Shown here: piece by piece, positions 43,049 through 52,375 of the stretch
Layout of the letters: the number at the start of each line of letters is the position of its first letter
Numbering within the stretch: position 1 is the first letter of the stretch
Origin: Actinoallomurus bryophytorum
GTDB taxonomy: Bacteria; Actinomycetota; Actinomycetes; Streptosporangiales; Streptosporangiaceae
Direction: 5' to 3'
Length of the DNA stretch: 64,000 nt
Assembly (NCBI RefSeq): GCF_006716425.1
Contig: NZ_VFOZ01000001.1
Coordinates: 2,294,001 to 2,358,000, forward strand
The notes under the pieces: model-generated
What the model was told of the DNA's origin: nothing
Database searches by the model: none
Seen by the model: the letters and a program-made list of their open reading frames with translations, nothing else
Made by a program: the position numbers and the translations under genes

Positions 43049-43405
43049 ATGGTCGCCGGACCTCCGCGCTCGCGGGTGGCGGTGCCCGCACGCGTTGAGG
43101 CCATCGCCGCGGGCCGGCCGGTGTGTGCGGTGTGGGAGAACCAGCTGGGCGGGCTCACCTTCGAAGTGGGCACGGCCCCTGACCGGTGCTTTGTGAAATG
43201 GGCTCCTGCCGGCAGTGGAGTCGACCTGGCCGAGGAGGCGGTACGGCTGTCGTGGGCGGTGGCCTTCACTCCCGTACCGCGGCTGCTCGGCCAGGGCTCC
43301 GACAGTGCCGGGTCCTGGCTCGTCACGGCCACACTGCCCGGCCAAAGTGCTGTCGCCGGAAAACGGTTCGAGTACTACCGCCTGCTGTCGGAGCTCGATC
43401 CCTGA
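43049..43405 (+). pseudogene. Aminoglycoside phosphotransferase with internal deletion
   Basis: 118 residues. The first 100 match the N-lobe of actinomycete APH(3')-type kinases (FVKWAPAGSGVDLAEEAVRL, PVPRLLGQGSDSAGSWLVTA). The last 17 (KRFEYYRLLSELDP) match the extreme C-terminus of the same enzymes (family form RTRYYRLLWDLGP). The whole catalytic C-lobe with its HGD motif, about 140 residues, is missing, yet the reading frame is kept. It cannot be an active kinase. Confidence 0.75.
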
Positions 43406-43451
43406 GACACCTCGCGCGGTGCCGTCCTGCCTGAGGAGCAGAATCCTACGC

Positions 43452-44219
43452 ATGACCAAGACACTGAACCTGCCTGGGGGTACTCCCCTACCGCTGATCG
43501 GTTTTGGAACCTGGCAGCTACGGCCCAAGACGGCGTACGAGTCGGTGCGCGCGGCGCTGGAGATCGGTTACCGGCACGTCGACACCGCCACCTTGTACAA
43601 GAACGAGTCGGACGTCGGCAGAGCCGTGAAGGACAGCGGCGTGGACCGGGAGCAGGTCTTCGTCACCACCAAGCTCCGCCCCCAGGACGCGCGGCATGCC
43701 CGCCGTACGCTGGAGTCGAGTCTTCGGATGCTCGACACCGGCTACGTGGATCTGTGGCTGATCCACTGGCCGACCGGCCAGGACGAGCTCGTCTCGACCT
43801 GGGAGGAGCTCTTGTCCGCCAAGGACGCGGGGCTCGTCCGCAACGTCGGGGTCAGCAACTACAGCCCGGCACTGATCGACCTGCTGACCAAGGCCACCGG
43901 ACAGCAGCCGGCGGTCAACCAGATCCCGTGGAGCCCGGCCGAGCACGACCCGGCCCTGCTGGAGGAACACCGCGACCGGGGGATCGTCGTCGAGGGATAC
44001 AGCGGCCTCAACAACACCGACCTGAACAACCCGGTCCTCACCGAGATCGCCCAGAGGCACGGGGTCACGTCCGCCCAGGTCGTCCTCCGCTGGCATCTGG
44101 AACGCGACATCGTGATCCTGCCCAGGTCCTCGCGCCCCGAGCGCATCGCCGCCAACTTCGACCTGGAGGGCTTCGACCTCACGGCCGAGGACGTCGCGGC
44201 GATCGACACCCTCGGGTAG
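43452..44219 (+). CDS. Aldo/keto reductase (2,5-diketo-D-gluconate reductase-like)
   Basis: 255 residues. LPLIGFGTWQL, catalytic Asp/Tyr in YRHVDTATLYKNE, Lys in VFVTTKLRP, His in DLWLIHWPTG, and ILPRSSRPERIAANFDLEGF for NADPH binding. It belongs to the AKR5-like group, distinct from the reductase at 11724. GAGGAGC lies upstream of ATG 43452. Confidence 0.92.
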   Translation: MTKTLNLPGGTPLPLIGFGTWQLRPKTAYESVRAALEIGYRHVDTATLYKNESDVGRAVKDSGVDREQVFVTTKLRPQDARHARRTLESSLRMLDTGYVDLWLIHWPTGQDELVSTWEELLSAKDAGLVRNVGVSNYSPALIDLLTKATGQQPAVNQIPWSPAEHDPALLEEHRDRGIVVEGYSGLNNTDLNNPVLTEIAQRHGVTSAQVVLRWHLERDIVILPRSSRPERIAANFDLEGFDLTAEDVAAIDTLG

Positions 44220-44223
44220 CGAC

Positions 44224-44285
44224 GTGGGTCGGCGGGAGCGGCGGCGGCTCAGGCGGCCGCCGCGCGCCGCTCCCGCCGGCCGACC
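44224..44285. terminator. Convergent terminator overlapping the MFS gene end
   Basis: GTCGGCGGGAGCGGCG pairs with CGCCGCTCCCGCCGGCCGAC, with a small bulge. The stop codon of the leftward MFS gene lies in the loop. It sits between convergent genes and probably ends both transcripts. Confidence 0.5.
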
Positions 44286-45481
44286 ACCGCGCTGGCGCCC
44301 AGCGCGGCGAGCCCCAGCACGGACAGCCCGGCGCCGACCAGGCTCGGCGCCGTGTAGCCCTCCCCGGCAGCGATGACCAGGCCGCCGAGCCAGGCTCCCA
44401 GCGCGTTGGCCAGGTTGAGCGCCGAGTGGTTGAGCGCCGCACCGAGCATCTGGGCTTCGCCGGCCACCTCCATGAGCCGCATCTGCAGGCACACCACCAT
44501 CACCGACCCCGCCGCGGCGACCCCGAGGACGGCGAGTGCCAGGTACGCCGCGGAGTGCGCGGCCAGCAGCATCAGTGCCAGCACGGCTCCCATCGCGACC
44601 CCGGCGCCGGCCAGAGAGGGGAACAGGGCCCGGTCCGCCAGCCGGCCGCCGAGCGCCGTCCCCGCCACGCCGCCGACGCCGAAGGCGAGCAGCACGATCG
44701 GTACGAACGCGGGGCTCGCGCCGGCCACGTCGGTGACGGTGGGCGCGATGTAGCTGTACATGGCGAACATGCCGCCGAAGCCCACGACACCGGTGAGCAG
44801 GGTCAGCAGCACCTGGGGCCGGCGCAGCGCCCCCAGCTCCGTACGCATCCCGGCACCCGGGGACACCGGCGACGACGGTACGAGAAGCAGGACGGACAGC
44901 ACGGTGAGCCCCGCGATCACGGCCACCGACCAGTAGGCCGCGCGCCAGCCCAGGTGCTGGCCGAGCCAGGTCGCGGCGGGCACCCCGGCGACGTTCGCGA
45001 CGGCGAGCCCGAGCATCACCGAGCTCACCGCACGCCCGCGGACCTCGGCGCGTACCAGGGAGGCGGCGATGAGGGAGGCCACCCCGAAGTAGGCGCCGTG
45101 CGGCAGGCCGGCGACCAGCCGCGCCGGCAGCAGCATGCCGTAATTCGGCGCCAGCGCGGTCAGCGCGTTGCCGAGCAGGAACGCGACCATGAGGCCGAGC
45201 GCGAGCCGGCGCCGCGGCAGCCGGGCACCCAGCGCGGCGATGACCGGCGCCCCGATCACGACGCCTACGGCATAGGCGGAGATAAGGTGGCCGCCGGTCG
45301 GGATGTCCACACCGACGCCACGGGTGATCTCGGGCAGCAGCCCCATGGACACGAACTCATTCGTGCCGATCGCGAAGCTCCCGAGGGCGAGTGCCGCGAT
45401 GGCGAGGACGGCGCGGCGGGACGCGGGGCCCTCCGACCGGGTCGGGGTCGCCGGCTGGCCGGTCGTGGTGAGGGTGTTCAC
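44249..45481 (-). CDS. MFS transporter (DHA1 family)
   Basis: 410 residues, 12 predicted transmembrane helices. FAIGTNEFVSMGLLPEI and the motif GARLPRRRLALGL after helix 2 are typical of the DHA1 drug:proton antiporters related to AraJ and Cmr-type exporters. Substrate unknown. A TetR-family gene lies upstream on the same strand at 45633. Confidence 0.9.
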   Translation of the reverse strand: MNTLTTTGQPATPTRSEGPASRRAVLAIAALALGSFAIGTNEFVSMGLLPEITRGVGVDIPTGGHLISAYAVGVVIGAPVIAALGARLPRRRLALGLMVAFLLGNALTALAPNYGMLLPARLVAGLPHGAYFGVASLIAASLVRAEVRGRAVSSVMLGLAVANVAGVPAATWLGQHLGWRAAYWSVAVIAGLTVLSVLLLVPSSPVSPGAGMRTELGALRRPQVLLTLLTGVVGFGGMFAMYSYIAPTVTDVAGASPAFVPIVLLAFGVGGVAGTALGGRLADRALFPSLAGAGVAMGAVLALMLLAAHSAAYLALAVLGVAAAGSVMVVCLQMRLMEVAGEAQMLGAALNHSALNLANALGAWLGGLVIAAGEGYTAPSLVGAGLSVLGLAALGASAVVGRRERRAAAA

Positions 45482-45632
45482 ATAGCGGTCTCAAGGCGGC
45501 CCGCGCCCCGTACATTCCCGTCCGGCGCGGCCGTCGTCTCCCGGCGGTCGACGCAGCACCGCAGGTCGCGAGGCATTCAGCGTCGCGTGACGGCTCCTTC
45601 GAGGATCGAGCGGGCCGGAAGGGGCGGCGCGG

Positions 45633-46280
45633 TCAGCGTGCCGGCAGATCGTCGAGCTCGGCCTCGAACAGCAGGGCGGGGTCGAATCCCATCCCGGTGA
45701 AATGACCGGCGAGTTCCAGGGACAGGACGCCGTGCAGCCGAGTCCAGAAGGCCAGGGCCCGGCGGAGGGCCGCGGGCGGGGCGGGGTGATCGTCCGCCCA
45801 CGGCCGGTGGCCTTCGAGGTACGTCTCGAACGTCGTCGGGGGGGCGTCTGAGGGCAGCGTCGTCCAGGCGTCGAGCAGGGTCGTCATGATCTCGGCCGCG
45901 ATCGCGGTGATGTCGTCGGGCGCGTGGTAGCCGGGGACGGGTGTGCCGTAGATGAGGAAGTACCGGTGGGGGTCGTCCAGGGCCCATCGGCGCAGGACAT
46001 GCGCCAGCGCGGCCACGTCGGCGCCTGACTCGGAGGCCGCCCGGCAGGTGTCGGCGAGGCTGCGGTACGCGTCCCTGATGAGCTCGGTGATCAGCTCGTC
46101 GCGGCCGGCGAAGTATCGGTAGAGCGCGGGTCCGCTCATCCCCATCTGCTTGGCGATCGCGTTGAGGGAGAGCGCGGAGGCCCCGGCCGTGGCGATCTGC
46201 TCCCACGCGCGGTCCTTGATCTCCGTACGCACCTGAGCGCGGTAACGCTCGCGTGGGGTGTTCGTGTCCGTCGCCACCAT
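45633..46280 (-). CDS. TetR-family transcriptional regulator
   Basis: 215 residues. HTH at about 15-60 (IATAGASALSLNAIAKQMGM, SGPALYRYFAGRDELITEL) and a TetR_C WHG-type ligand domain (WALDDPHRYFLIYGTPVPGY, HGVLSLELAGHF). ATG 46280 with AAAGGTGG upstream is preferred to an earlier start at 46307. It is divergent from the dehydrogenase at 46420 and probably represses it. Confidence 0.9.
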   Translation of the reverse strand: MVATDTNTPRERYRAQVRTEIKDRAWEQIATAGASALSLNAIAKQMGMSGPALYRYFAGRDELITELIRDAYRSLADTCRAASESGADVAALAHVLRRWALDDPHRYFLIYGTPVPGYHAPDDITAIAAEIMTTLLDAWTTLPSDAPPTTFETYLEGHRPWADDHPAPPAALRRALAFWTRLHGVLSLELAGHFTGMGFDPALLFEAELDDLPAR

Positions 46281-46371
46281 GGCCTGCCACCTTTCCACCC
46301 CGGACAAGCTACATCATCAAGATTTAGTTAGACCCTATCGCAGAATCTATTGACTCTCCCCTGTTGGTCGC

Positions 46372-46386
46372 GTTACAACTTATAAC
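46372..46386. promoter_or_regulatory. Candidate operator in the TetR/dehydrogenase intergenic region
   Basis: GTTA-CAACTTA-TAAC is a short dyad in an AT-rich pocket 34 bp before ATG 46420. The 140-bp interval separates divergent genes. Assignment to the TetR product is inference. Confidence 0.35.
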
Positions 46387-46419
46387 GAAAGCAAGGGTGC
46401 ATAACCTTCGGAGGTCGTC

Positions 46420-47451
46420 ATGAACGCAGAGGGACTCGTCGAGGTCGTACTGCCGGGCAAGGTGGAGCCGGAAGGGCTGGAGATCCGGCACGGAGCCGTC
46501 CCCTCCCCAGGTCCGGGCCAGGTCGTCATCCGCATGGAGGCGACCGGGGTCTCCTTCGCCGAGCAGCAGATGCGCCGCGGCCGCTACTACGACCAGCCGG
46601 CGTTCCCGTTCGTGCCCGGCTACGACCTGGTCGGCACGGTGCTGGCGACGGGTGAGGGTGTCGAGCCGGGGCTGGCCGGCACCCGGGTGGCCGCGCTGGT
46701 CAAGGTCGGCGGCTGGGCCAGCCACGTGCTCGTCGACGCGATGGACGTGGTGCCGGTACCCGACGGCGTCGGCGCGGCGGAGGCGGAGACCGTGGTGGTC
46801 AACGGCATCACCGCGTGGCAGATGCTGCACCGCAAGGCACGGGTACGTGCGGGCCAGACCATCCTGGTGCACGGCGCCAACGGCGGCGTCGGCTCGGTCC
46901 TGGTCCAGCTCGCCCACGTCGCCGGCGTGAAGGTGATCGGCACGGCGTCCGCGCGTCACCACGACGCCCTGCGGGAGCGTGGCGTCCTCCCGGTCGACTA
47001 CCGCACCGAGAACGTCGCCGAGCGCGTCCGCGAACTCGCCCCCGGCGGGGTGGACGCCGTGTTCGACCACGTCGGCGGGCGCAGCATCGTCGACTCCTGG
47101 CACCTCCTCGCACCCGGCGGCACGCTCGTCTCGTACGGCAGCGCCTCCACCCGTGACGCCGAGGGCTCCAAGCAGTGGCCCGTGCTCAAGCTGCTCGGCC
47201 GGCTGTGGCTGTGGAACGCGCTGCCCAACCGCCGCCGTGCCTACTTCTTCAACGTCTGGGCCGGGCGTGCCCTGGCGAAGAACCGGTTCCGTGCCCGGTT
47301 GCGCGCCGACCTCACCCAGGTCTTCGCAGCCCTCCAGAGCGGTGACGTCACCGCCCAGATCGCCGCCCGGCTGCCGCTTTCCCGCGTCGCCGACGCTCTG
47401 CGGCTGGCCGAATCCGGCACCGTCGCCGGAAAGATCGTGCTGAACCCGTAG
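46420..47451 (+). CDS. MDR-superfamily quinone oxidoreductase / zinc-free alcohol dehydrogenase
   Basis: 343 residues. N-terminal GroES-like domain (GQVVIRMEATGVSFAEQQMR, FPFVPGYDLVGTVLATGEGV) and Rossmann domain (AGQTILVHGANGGVGSVLVQ). The structural and catalytic zinc cysteines are absent, which places it with quinone reductases. A C-terminal region typical of MDR enzymes (LRADLTQVFAALQSGDV, GKIVLNP) completes it. GGAGG lies 7 bp before ATG 46420. Confidence 0.9.
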   Translation: MNAEGLVEVVLPGKVEPEGLEIRHGAVPSPGPGQVVIRMEATGVSFAEQQMRRGRYYDQPAFPFVPGYDLVGTVLATGEGVEPGLAGTRVAALVKVGGWASHVLVDAMDVVPVPDGVGAAEAETVVVNGITAWQMLHRKARVRAGQTILVHGANGGVGSVLVQLAHVAGVKVIGTASARHHDALRERGVLPVDYRTENVAERVRELAPGGVDAVFDHVGGRSIVDSWHLLAPGGTLVSYGSASTRDAEGSKQWPVLKLLGRLWLWNALPNRRRAYFFNVWAGRALAKNRFRARLRADLTQVFAALQSGDVTAQIAARLPLSRVADALRLAESGTVAGKIVLNP

Positions 47452-47453
47452 AG

Positions 47454-50400
47454 CTATTCGGTGGTCGTGTGGACGCGGTGGGCGAGGTAGGAGACGTCCG
47501 GGTGGGGGTGGGCACGGAGGCCGCGCAGCAACCCACGCCACGGCTCCGACCATCCGGTGCGAGGCCCGCAGGCCTGGGCGAGGGCCACGGCGGCGACTCC
47601 TGCGGCGAGGTCGTCGCGTTCGGCCACGGCGGTGGCCTGGGAGAGCACGTCGGCGGGGTCGGCCGCGCCGGCGAACGGAGCGAACGGAGCGTACGGGGCG
47701 GGCCTGCCGGCGAAGGGCCCGCCGTCGCCGAGCGGTCGCGCCAGTGCCCCGGCCACCTCGGCGGCGGCGAAGGCCGAGCCGATCGGCCGGTCGAGCAGCG
47801 CGGCGAGGGTCCCCGGCCGGTCCCAGCGGAGGGTGGCGGCCGCCAGCAGGGCCCCGAGCGGTTCGGGCAGGACCTCGTCCACCGCGGCCAGGACGGGATC
47901 GGCGTGGTCACGGTCGGCCAGCGCCGCCTGGGCGAGCGCGGTGACGACGGCGGCGAGGCGCTGCGCGACGGGCAGGTCGCGTTCCTGTTCGGCGTCGGCG
48001 GGTTCGCCGGTGGCGGCGAGTGCCGCGACGGCGTCCCGCAGCCCGATCCGGGCGTCATCGGTGATCGCACAGGTGACGAGCGCGTCGAGGGCGGTCCGCC
48101 AGGTGAAGGTCCTGGTGAGGTCGCGGAGTTCGGCGGCGAGTGCGGGGATGGCGTCCGGCGACCAGGGCGCCCAGTGGGGTAGCCCGCCGAGCGCTTCGCG
48201 CCGTACCACCGGGTCGGTGGAGCGCGCGGCGCGTACGACCAGGTCCGCGTACCGGGTGCGGTGGCGTGGCTCGACGGTGAGCGGCTCGGCTCCGAGGACC
48301 TGCCGGGCCAGGTCGCGGGAACCGTCGACGGCCTCGGTCAGGATGCGTTCGCTCACCGGCAGGTCGAGAAGCCGACGGGCCGCCGAGGCGAGGGCGGCAC
48401 GCACGTCACGGTGCTGTCCCGGCTGGTCCCACGCCTGCGCGAGGACGTCCCCGGCGCCGGGCGCACGGTGATGGGCGAGCAGCCGCACCGCCTCCTTGCG
48501 TGCGGTGATCTTCCCGCCTGCGAGGACGGGTTCGAGCACCGCCGGCAGCGCGCTCGGCGGGGTGAACCGCGCGGCCCGCGCGGCCGCGTAGACGGCGACG
48601 TGCGCGTCGTCACCGGTGGCGCGGTCCAGCAGGTCGCCGAGCATGAGCTGCGGCGTCGCGGTCCAGGGGGCCGCGGTCAGCGCCATCCGCCGGACGAGGG
48701 GCTCCTTCGCGCGCAGGTAGCCGCGGAGGTCTTCGGCCGAGCTGGACGGTACATCGCCGATCAGGCGTACCGCACGTGCGCGTTCGCTCTCGGGCGCGGA
48801 GCGGTCGGTGGCGGCCCTGTGCAGCAGTCTCAGGTAGGCCGCCCGTTGCGCGGCGGTCCACCGCCGCGGCCACGGCCGCCGCACGTGAGGGACGAACGTG
48901 ACCGAGCGCCGCCAGAACCGGCCGCCCGGGACGTCGCCTGACAGCACGGGCTGGAGGAGGTCCGTCCGTTCCGTCGCGAGGACGTGGAACACCGCCGGCA
49001 GCACCATCGACGAACGGTCCACCTGGATGACGTGCTCGACCCGTTCCGCACGTGTACGGGGTGGGCGGAGCCAGTGCGCGATCGCCTGGGTGATGACGCT
49101 GTCGCGCTTGGCGTGCAGTGCTCTTTCGAGGGCCGCCTGCAGCTCGGGCACGTCCTCGCCGCGGCGGCGGAGCGCGGTCGCCAGGACGAAGGTGAGCCGG
49201 AACTCCTCTCTGGCGGCGTCTCGCTCCAGCCGGGGTACGAGGCCGCGCACCAGTTCGTGCTCCTGGCCGCGGCGCAGGCAGTCGTCGAGGCGGCCCGTGT
49301 TCACCGCGCTGCCGCGATCGGCGAGCGTGCCCATCGCGTCCAGCGCGAAGGCCGTCAGGTCGGGGTCGTCGCGGGAGGCCCCCTGCCGGAAGGCCAGCGC
49401 GACGAGCCGGGAGATCGCGCGCCCGGTCTGGTAGGACAGGTCACGTGCGCTGAGGGCGTCCTCGACGAACCGGCCGAGTGCGGGGGTGTGCCCCGCCCGC
49501 AGCAGCCCCGGCGGCACGGCCGTGAGCGCGGTCAGCGCCTTCAGGCGCACCGGGTCCTGTTCGTTGCGCAGCCTTGCCAGTGACTCGAGCGCGTCGGTGA
49601 AGATCTCCGGGTCACGGCTGCGCCCCGCGCAGCCGATCAGAAGCGTGTAGCCGTGCCCGCGCTCCTCGGCGTCGGACCGCCGCGTCGCCTCCCGTAGTGT
49701 CTCGGTCGCCTGGTCGTAGGGCAGGAAGGCGGTGACCTCGAGGACCCGCTCCGGGTCGTCGGCGACCTTCCGCAACCCCAGCATCCTGCGGGCCTCGCGG
49801 GCGCGCCGGGCGAGAGGCAGCACCTCGAGCACCGCGGGAGCGAGCTCCCTGGCGGAAAGATCGACCCCCTCCAGGGCCGTGTCGAACACCGGCTCCCTAC
49901 GGGACGGCGGGAACGTCCTGAGTACGAGCACCAGCGTGGCGTCGTCCTCCCTGACGGCCCTCAGCAGTTCGGCCAGCCGGGGCTCCGGCAGCAGCCGGAC
50001 CAGCCCCTCGCGCACACTCCTGGCCTGGAGCAACCGGCCCAGCGACGGGCGGGTGACCGGACGCAGCAGCAGGTCGGCCATCCGTTCGGGAGCGGCGGCG
50101 ACCAGCGCCCCCAGCTTGGGCACGAGCGCACTGCTCAGTCCCGGTCGATCCCAGTACGCCTCCAGCAGGCCGATCACCCGCAGCGGATCGTGCCGTACGG
50201 CCTCGGCCAGACCGGGGCCGCGCGAGATCCACCAGGCCGCGCGGAGCTGCCTGGGCAGGTCGGCGAGCTCCCGTTCGGCATGGTCGAGCACCGGCCCGGG
50301 GTGGACGTGTCCCAGCGTGCTCCAGTTGGGTACGGCGTAGGCGAGCCCCGGCAGCAGGCGCTCCACCACCTCGGCGCCGCAGGCGGGAAGCAACGCCGCG

Positions 50401-50825
50401 GCCTCCCGGTCTCCCCATCGTTCGCCGACCGGCGCGACCAGGTCCTCCGCGAGATCGGTACGGCGGTGGCGGCGAACGGCCCGGTACAGCAGCGCCCGCG
50501 ACTCGGCCGGAGCGTCCCCGAGGAACGCCTTCAAAGCCGGGGCGCCGGCCGCACCGAGCCGTACGGCCGCGCCGATCGCCGAAGCGGCGATGCCGGCATC
50601 GGCGTCCCCGATCGCGGCGGCGATGTGGGCGAGTGAAGCCTCATCACGCGCCGCCGCCGCGATGAAAAGGCCGACGGAACGCTCGTAGGCCCCGCGCCCG
50701 TCCAACTCGCCGATCAGGTGGGACAGATCCGCGGGGTCCATCCGTGTGTGTAGCGCGGCCAGACGCGCACATCGCGCACGGTAGGTCAACGACTCGATCT
50801 CGGCCAGCAGCCCATCAGCGCGCAT
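47454..50825 (-). CDS. Very large helical-repeat (HEAT-like) protein, unknown function
   Basis: 1123 residues, alanine/leucine/arginine-rich and almost wholly alpha-helical, with repeated two-helix units. Examples are DAGIAASAIGAAVRLGAAGA (near 80), TDPVVRREALGGLPHWAPWS and KITARKEAVRLLAHHRAPGA (in the C-terminal half). Such arrays act as scaffolds. No signal peptide or membrane segment is seen, and no enzymatic motif. It converges on 46420 with 2 bp between stops. Confidence 0.75.
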   Translation of the reverse strand: MRADGLLAEIESLTYRARCARLAALHTRMDPADLSHLIGELDGRGAYERSVGLFIAAAARDEASLAHIAAAIGDADAGIAASAIGAAVRLGAAGAPALKAFLGDAPAESRALLYRAVRRHRRTDLAEDLVAPVGERWGDREAAALLPACGAEVVERLLPGLAYAVPNWSTLGHVHPGPVLDHAERELADLPRQLRAAWWISRGPGLAEAVRHDPLRVIGLLEAYWDRPGLSSALVPKLGALVAAAPERMADLLLRPVTRPSLGRLLQARSVREGLVRLLPEPRLAELLRAVREDDATLVLVLRTFPPSRREPVFDTALEGVDLSARELAPAVLEVLPLARRAREARRMLGLRKVADDPERVLEVTAFLPYDQATETLREATRRSDAEERGHGYTLLIGCAGRSRDPEIFTDALESLARLRNEQDPVRLKALTALTAVPPGLLRAGHTPALGRFVEDALSARDLSYQTGRAISRLVALAFRQGASRDDPDLTAFALDAMGTLADRGSAVNTGRLDDCLRRGQEHELVRGLVPRLERDAAREEFRLTFVLATALRRRGEDVPELQAALERALHAKRDSVITQAIAHWLRPPRTRAERVEHVIQVDRSSMVLPAVFHVLATERTDLLQPVLSGDVPGGRFWRRSVTFVPHVRRPWPRRWTAAQRAAYLRLLHRAATDRSAPESERARAVRLIGDVPSSSAEDLRGYLRAKEPLVRRMALTAAPWTATPQLMLGDLLDRATGDDAHVAVYAAARAARFTPPSALPAVLEPVLAGGKITARKEAVRLLAHHRAPGAGDVLAQAWDQPGQHRDVRAALASAARRLLDLPVSERILTEAVDGSRDLARQVLGAEPLTVEPRHRTRYADLVVRAARSTDPVVRREALGGLPHWAPWSPDAIPALAAELRDLTRTFTWRTALDALVTCAITDDARIGLRDAVAALAATGEPADAEQERDLPVAQRLAAVVTALAQAALADRDHADPVLAAVDEVLPEPLGALLAAATLRWDRPGTLAALLDRPIGSAFAAAEVAGALARPLGDGGPFAGRPAPYAPFAPFAGAADPADVLSQATAVAERDDLAAGVAAVALAQACGPRTGWSEPWRGLLRGLRAHPHPDVSYLAHRVHTTTE

Positions 50826-50888
50826 GACAGAAGATCTTGCCGGACGATCACCTGGACCTATGACGCTTTTCGCGCGACGGGCTACGGG

Positions 50889-52328
50889 CTACGGCATCAC
50901 CCTGCACAGGGCGTCCAGTGCGCCCGCCCACGCGCTGTCCGAGGGCGCCGCGTAGTTGACCACCAGTGCGTCCTGTTCGGGCAGCCGCCCGCCGGAGTCC
51001 GGCACTTCGTAGCGGAACTCCGCCATCCCGCTGACCGCCAGGTCCTGCCGGGCCGCCGCCTGGACGACCGAGCGCTCGGTCCCGCGTGGGAGTCCGAGGA
51101 CCGCCTGCAGCCCGGCGGCCATGCCGGTCACGCGGATGCCGGGGGCCCTCTGTGCCAGGGCGGCGACCAGTTCGTCGCGGCGGCGCCGGTAGCGCAACCG
51201 CATCGAGCGCACATGGCGGTCGTACGCGCCCGAGGCGATGAACTCCGCGAGTGTCAGCTGCTCCAGCGAGCTCGACATGTAGTCGGCGTGCCCCTTGACC
51301 GCCACGATCTCCGGGACCATTTCCTCGGGCAGCACCATCCAGGCGAGCCGCAGCCCCGGCGCCAGCGACTTGCTCGCCGTGCCGAAGTACACGACCCGCT
51401 CCGGGTCGAGCCCCTGCAGGGCACCCACCGGCTGACGGTCGTATCGGAACTCCCCGTCGTAGTCGTCCTCCAGGATCAGCCCGCCGGTGGCGCGCGCCCA
51501 GTCGACGGCCGCCGCGCGCCGGTCCGGGTGCAGCGCGACTCCCGTCGGGTACTGATGCGCCGGTGTCATCAGCACCGCGCCCACTCCGCGCGCTCGCGCC
51601 AGGTCGCCGGTGCGCGCCCCGTGTTCGTCGACGTAGAGCGGCGGGATGTCCAGGCCGGCGCCGGACAGCAGGTCACGGTAGACGTCGAGGCCGTACGACT
51701 CGACGGCCACCGCCCGTACCTTCCGCGCCCTGAGCGCCTGGGCCATGAGCATCAGACCGTGGTGGAAACCGGCGCAGATGACGACCCGGTCCGGGTCGGC
51801 GTACACGCCACGCGCCCGCGCCAGATAGTCCGCGAGGGCCGTCCGCAACTCCACTCTGCCGGGGGCGTCGCCGTAGCCGAAAGCGTCGTGCGGCGCCGCG
51901 GTCAGAGCGCGGCGTGCCGCCTTGAGCCACTGCGTGCGGGGGAACTCCGCGAGGTCCGGCGAACCCGGCAGCAGGACGTACGCAGGACGGTGCCGGGCCG
52001 GTCTCGTACGGGGAGCGGCGGGCGCGGCCCGGCGCGGCTCGGCCCGCCTGGCCACCCGTGTCCCGGAGCCCTGCTGGGCGGTGAGCCAGCCCTCGGCGAC
52101 CAGCTCGGCGTAGGAGTCGGCCACGGTGTTACGGGCGACGCCGAGATCGGCGGCGAGCGAGCGGGACGGCGGCAACCGGGTGCCGGGCACCAGACGTCCC
52201 GTGCGCACGGCCTCCCGTAGGGCGTCCGTGAGCCCGGCGCGCAGCCCGTGTCCGCTCAGCTCGAGATGGAGGTCGGCACCGAACGCGGACGGCGGAGGAT
52301 CCGCCGAATTGGCCCGGGATTTCTTCAT
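50889..52328 (-). CDS. MocR-family (GntR/aminotransferase) regulator, PdxR-like
   Basis: 479 residues. GntR wHTH (about 25-90: LTDALREAVRTGRLVPGTRL, SRSLAADLGVARNTVADSYA) fused to an aspartate-aminotransferase fold with PLP lysine in YFGTASKSLAPGLRLAW. This class uses PLP as ligand; PdxR members control B6 or related genes. It is divergent from the AhpD-like gene at 52376 over 47 bp, in which GGTACTGA and GGTATGGT on the minus strand may be its operator. ATG 52328 is the start. Confidence 0.92.
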   Translation of the reverse strand: MKKSRANSADPPPSAFGADLHLELSGHGLRAGLTDALREAVRTGRLVPGTRLPPSRSLAADLGVARNTVADSYAELVAEGWLTAQQGSGTRVARRAEPRRAAPAAPRTRPARHRPAYVLLPGSPDLAEFPRTQWLKAARRALTAAPHDAFGYGDAPGRVELRTALADYLARARGVYADPDRVVICAGFHHGLMLMAQALRARKVRAVAVESYGLDVYRDLLSGAGLDIPPLYVDEHGARTGDLARARGVGAVLMTPAHQYPTGVALHPDRRAAAVDWARATGGLILEDDYDGEFRYDRQPVGALQGLDPERVVYFGTASKSLAPGLRLAWMVLPEEMVPEIVAVKGHADYMSSSLEQLTLAEFIASGAYDRHVRSMRLRYRRRRDELVAALAQRAPGIRVTGMAAGLQAVLGLPRGTERSVVQAAARQDLAVSGMAEFRYEVPDSGGRLPEQDALVVNYAAPSDSAWAGALDALCRVMP

Positions 52329-52375
52329 GTAAATGGACCATACCTCAGTACCACTTGGCGCGTAGCGTGGCAGGT
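52329..52375. promoter_or_regulatory. MocR/AhpD divergent promoter region
   Basis: The 47-bp gap between divergent starts contains, on the minus strand, tandem GGTACTGA-GGTATGGT half-sites. Direct repeats of this size are typical MocR operators. Confidence 0.4.

Noticed and set aside
43754-45700. A 648-residue plus-strand frame across the MFS and TetR genes
   Set aside because: It is antisense to clear MFS and TetR genes; its glutamine/arginine/histidine-rich composition is typical of shadow frames in GC-rich DNA.
52329-52375. A riboswitch in the MocR/AhpD intergenic region
   Set aside because: At 47 bp the interval is too short for a leader structure; direct repeats explain it better.
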